NCBI GenBank assembly: GCA_963675575.1
Contig: OY776378.1
Location: 1,860,001 to 1,924,000, forward strand
Direction of reading: 5' to 3'
DNA from: JAGLOK01 sp963675575
GTDB lineage: Bacteria > Bacillota > Clostridia > Christensenellales > UMGS416
DNA: 64,000 nucleotides
The notes beneath the pieces are model-generated. The model worked only from the letters and a program-made list of their open reading frames with translations. It was not told the origin of the DNA and made no database searches. This document shows, piece after piece, positions 62,572-64,000 of the stretch. The position numbers were made by a program, and so were the translations under genes. Position 1 is the first letter of the stretch. Every line of letters starts with the position of its first letter.

Positions 62572-63330
62572 TTACCACCCCTTACTCATTATAAAGTCAA
62601 ACACTTGCTTTTCTCTATCTTCTACTTGTCCAGTTTCAAATCTATCAAGCTCTAGTTCCCCATCTATTTTGCCATCTTTAATGTAAAGCAATCGATTAGC
62701 TCTGGAGGCTGCCTTTATATCATGAGTGACCATTAATATCGACTGGCCTTTCTCATGAACTTTTGTAAGAAGATTCAGCACTGCATCGCTTTGTGTAGCA
62801 TTTAGTGCTCCTGTTGGTTCATCAGCAAATACCACATCTGGCTTATTTATTAAGCTACGAATTATCGCTACTCTTTGCTTTTGTCCACCAGATAGCTGTG
62901 ATGGATATTTGTTTTTATGCTCTTGCATATCAACGACATTTATAAGCTCTTCGCATCTATAATTTACTATCTTTTTATCCTTTGTCGCAAGATATCCAGA
63001 CATAGCTACATTTTCAAATACCGTAAAATCATCAAGCAGGCTTGGTTCTTGGAAGACAAATCCTATATCATTTCTTCTGATACTTGCCATTTCTCTTTCT
63101 TTCATTTTATCAATACGATTATTTTGAAGACTTATCTCTCCTGACGTCACTGTATCAATACCACTAAGCATATATAGCAGTGTTGATTTCCCTGCACCTG
63201 ATGTTCCCATTATCACAGTGAAGTCTCCTTCATATATTTCTATGTCTAAATTACGAATTACATTTGTGGCAACTTGCCCATTAGTAAACGTTTTGCATAA
63301 TCCTTTGCCATCTAACACAATTTTCTTCAT
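62572..63330 (-). CDS. ABC transporter ATPase (MacB/LolD-like)
   Basis: 252 residues with Walker A MGTSGAGKST (41-50), Q-loop FVFQEPS, signature LSGGQKQR, Walker B VVFADEPTGALN and the H-loop VTHD. The group pairs with FtsX-type permeases in envelope stress, bacitracin-like resistance or peptide export. I start at 63330, where AAGGAAGG lies about eight bases upstream; a GTG nine bases earlier overlaps that site. First gene of the leftward ABC operon. Confidence 0.93.
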   Translation of the reverse strand: MKKIVLDGKGLCKTFTNGQVATNVIRNLDIEIYEGDFTVIMGTSGAGKSTLLYMLSGIDTVTSGEISLQNNRIDKMKEREMASIRRNDIGFVFQEPSLLDDFTVFENVAMSGYLATKDKKIVNYRCEELINVVDMQEHKNKYPSQLSGGQKQRVAIIRSLINKPDVVFADEPTGALNATQSDAVLNLLTKVHEKGQSILMVTHDIKAASRANRLLYIKDGKIDGELELDRFETGQVEDREKQVFDFIMSKGW

Positions 63331-63521
63331 TTCAAGCACCTTCCTTATTTGATTATGTACATAGTATCAAACAGATTAACAATAAGTCTTTAACTAGTTA
63401 TTAACAGTTTATTAATCACAACATGTTGGTATATCAAGATGGAGTGGTAATAAAAGATTTTTCATAATACTATGATGTGATATGTATACTTATTATTAGG
63501 CATGTCCCACTCACAGGTCCC

Positions 63522-63616
63522 TCGCGGCGTATGTTTCTCTCATATATTTGAGTAAATAAAAGGAGCTTCCGGTTATCACTCCGGTAGCTCCATCTCACAG
63601 GCGAGTATTTAATCAC
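63522..63616. repeat. Dispersed hairpin repeat, copy R4
   Basis: CCTCGCGGCGTATGTTTCTC ... AAATAAAAGGAGC, hairpin 63562-63591 (GGAGCTTCCGG/CCGGTAGCTCC), CATCTCACAGGC. Nearly the same as R2. On the minus strand the hairpin is followed by TTTTATTT and would terminate leftward transcripts entering the window, isolating the ABC operon. Confidence 0.7.
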
Positions 63617-63665
63617 CTTTATAGTGATTTACTCAAACCATATAATATCATAGATTGAATTCTTA

Positions 63666-64000
63666 TTTACTCTCGTAATAAGTCTTTAATTTTTTTAGTA
63701 GCATCTTTCTTCAGTCTAAAAACACTCTGCACACTATAATTCATCTTCTCTGCCACTTCCTCATTTCTCAGACCTTCAAGGCAGTAATAAAAGATAATTT
63801 CATATTCTTAAACTGTTATATCCCTTCCTCGAAACATTTGTTGATTCTGTCTCTTGCTTGCTTGATTTTTAAACCCAATACCTCATATTCAAATAGCAGT
63901 TCATCAAGTCGTTTTTGAATGTCATCACATAATCGCAAAGCTTTTCTAAGGGTTGGGTCGGAAACTCCACTAGAGCCAGGAGCTGTGATATCTTAAAATC
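63666..64000 (-). pseudogene. Decayed phage-type sigma-region-4-like regulator (partial)
   Basis: The minus strand gives LRKALRLCDDIQKRLDELLF ... KQARDRINKCFEEG, then shifts frame and meets a TAA before EYEIIFYYCLEG, RNEEVAEKMNYS, VQSVFRLKKDATKKI. The two halves match the common small phage/ICE proteins with a coiled N-terminus and a C-terminal HTH resembling sigma region 4. A frameshift near 63812 and a stop near 63803 disrupt it; the 5' end lies beyond the window. Confidence 0.65.

Noticed and set aside
1..64000. CRISPR arrays, integrases, transposases, rRNA operons
   Set aside because: I looked for regularly spaced repeats, recombinase motifs and rRNA sequence and saw none.

Overview
The window reads as chromosomal DNA from a low-to-medium GC Gram-positive bacterium (Bacillota, most likely an anaerobic member of class Clostridia). 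This rests on purine-rich AGGAGG-type ribosome sites, TTG and GTG starts backed by good Shine-Dalgarno sequences, intrinsic terminators with U-runs, lipoproteins and C-terminally anchored surface proteins with Thr/Pro stalks, an anaerobe-style rubredoxin/rubrerythrin operon, and Rhs/YD-repeat toxin tips. No rRNA, intact tRNA, CRISPR array, transposase or integrase was found.

Layout. 0-4.5 kb: a truncated MFS gene, an MBL-fold hydrolase, a MarR regulator and a MATE exporter. 4.5-17.2 kb (minus): a sugar-acid kinase of the DgoK family, a small membrane protein, aldose 1-epimerase, a Nif3-like protein and a full-length 2841-residue cyclic beta-1,2-glucan synthase. 17.7-25.3 kb: a GGDEF-EAL membrane protein, a stalked surface protein, KatG, and an operon of rubredoxin-fusion, ferredoxin-like protein and rubrerythrin. 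25.4-35.3 kb: an Rhs 'graveyard' of core fragments, three displaced toxin tips each followed by a candidate membrane immunity protein, two paralogous lipoproteins with exchanged C-termini and an MFS transporter. 35.3-46.3 kb: a divergent oligosaccharide locus (GH3 and GH2 one way; GH13, GH36 and a GPH symporter the other) driven by two back-to-back promoters. 46.4-50.8 kb: a tRNA 3' fragment, a HTH/Ser-Thr kinase pair and exported proteins. 51.4-56.6 kb: an ECF sigma factor, its RsgI-like anti-sigma factor and exported proteins, with a shared ECF-type promoter motif. 57-63.3 kb (minus): a two-component system, a DUF4386 protein and an ABC transporter with FtsX-type permease. 63.7-64 kb: a decayed phage-type regulator.

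How it fits together. The GH/GPH locus looks like cytoplasmic breakdown of imported alpha- and beta-galactosides and glucosides, since none of the enzymes has a signal peptide. The KatG and rubrerythrin genes handle peroxide. Several cell-surface modules (ECF/RsgI, Ser/Thr kinase, two-component/ABC, c-di-GMP) suggest envelope sensing.

The most unusual features are: (1) short insertions in the displaced Rhs junctions, including an identical 46-nt insert in two cassettes and 94/95-nt inserts at the same site that carry terminator hairpins with different stems; (2) an in-frame TGA inside a Ntox44-like tip whose putative immunity gene is intact; (3) an ECF -35/-10 motif found both before the sigma gene and before a surface-protein gene; and (4) a dispersed family of hairpin-bearing intergenic repeats. 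All functional calls come from reading motifs by eye; no searches were run.
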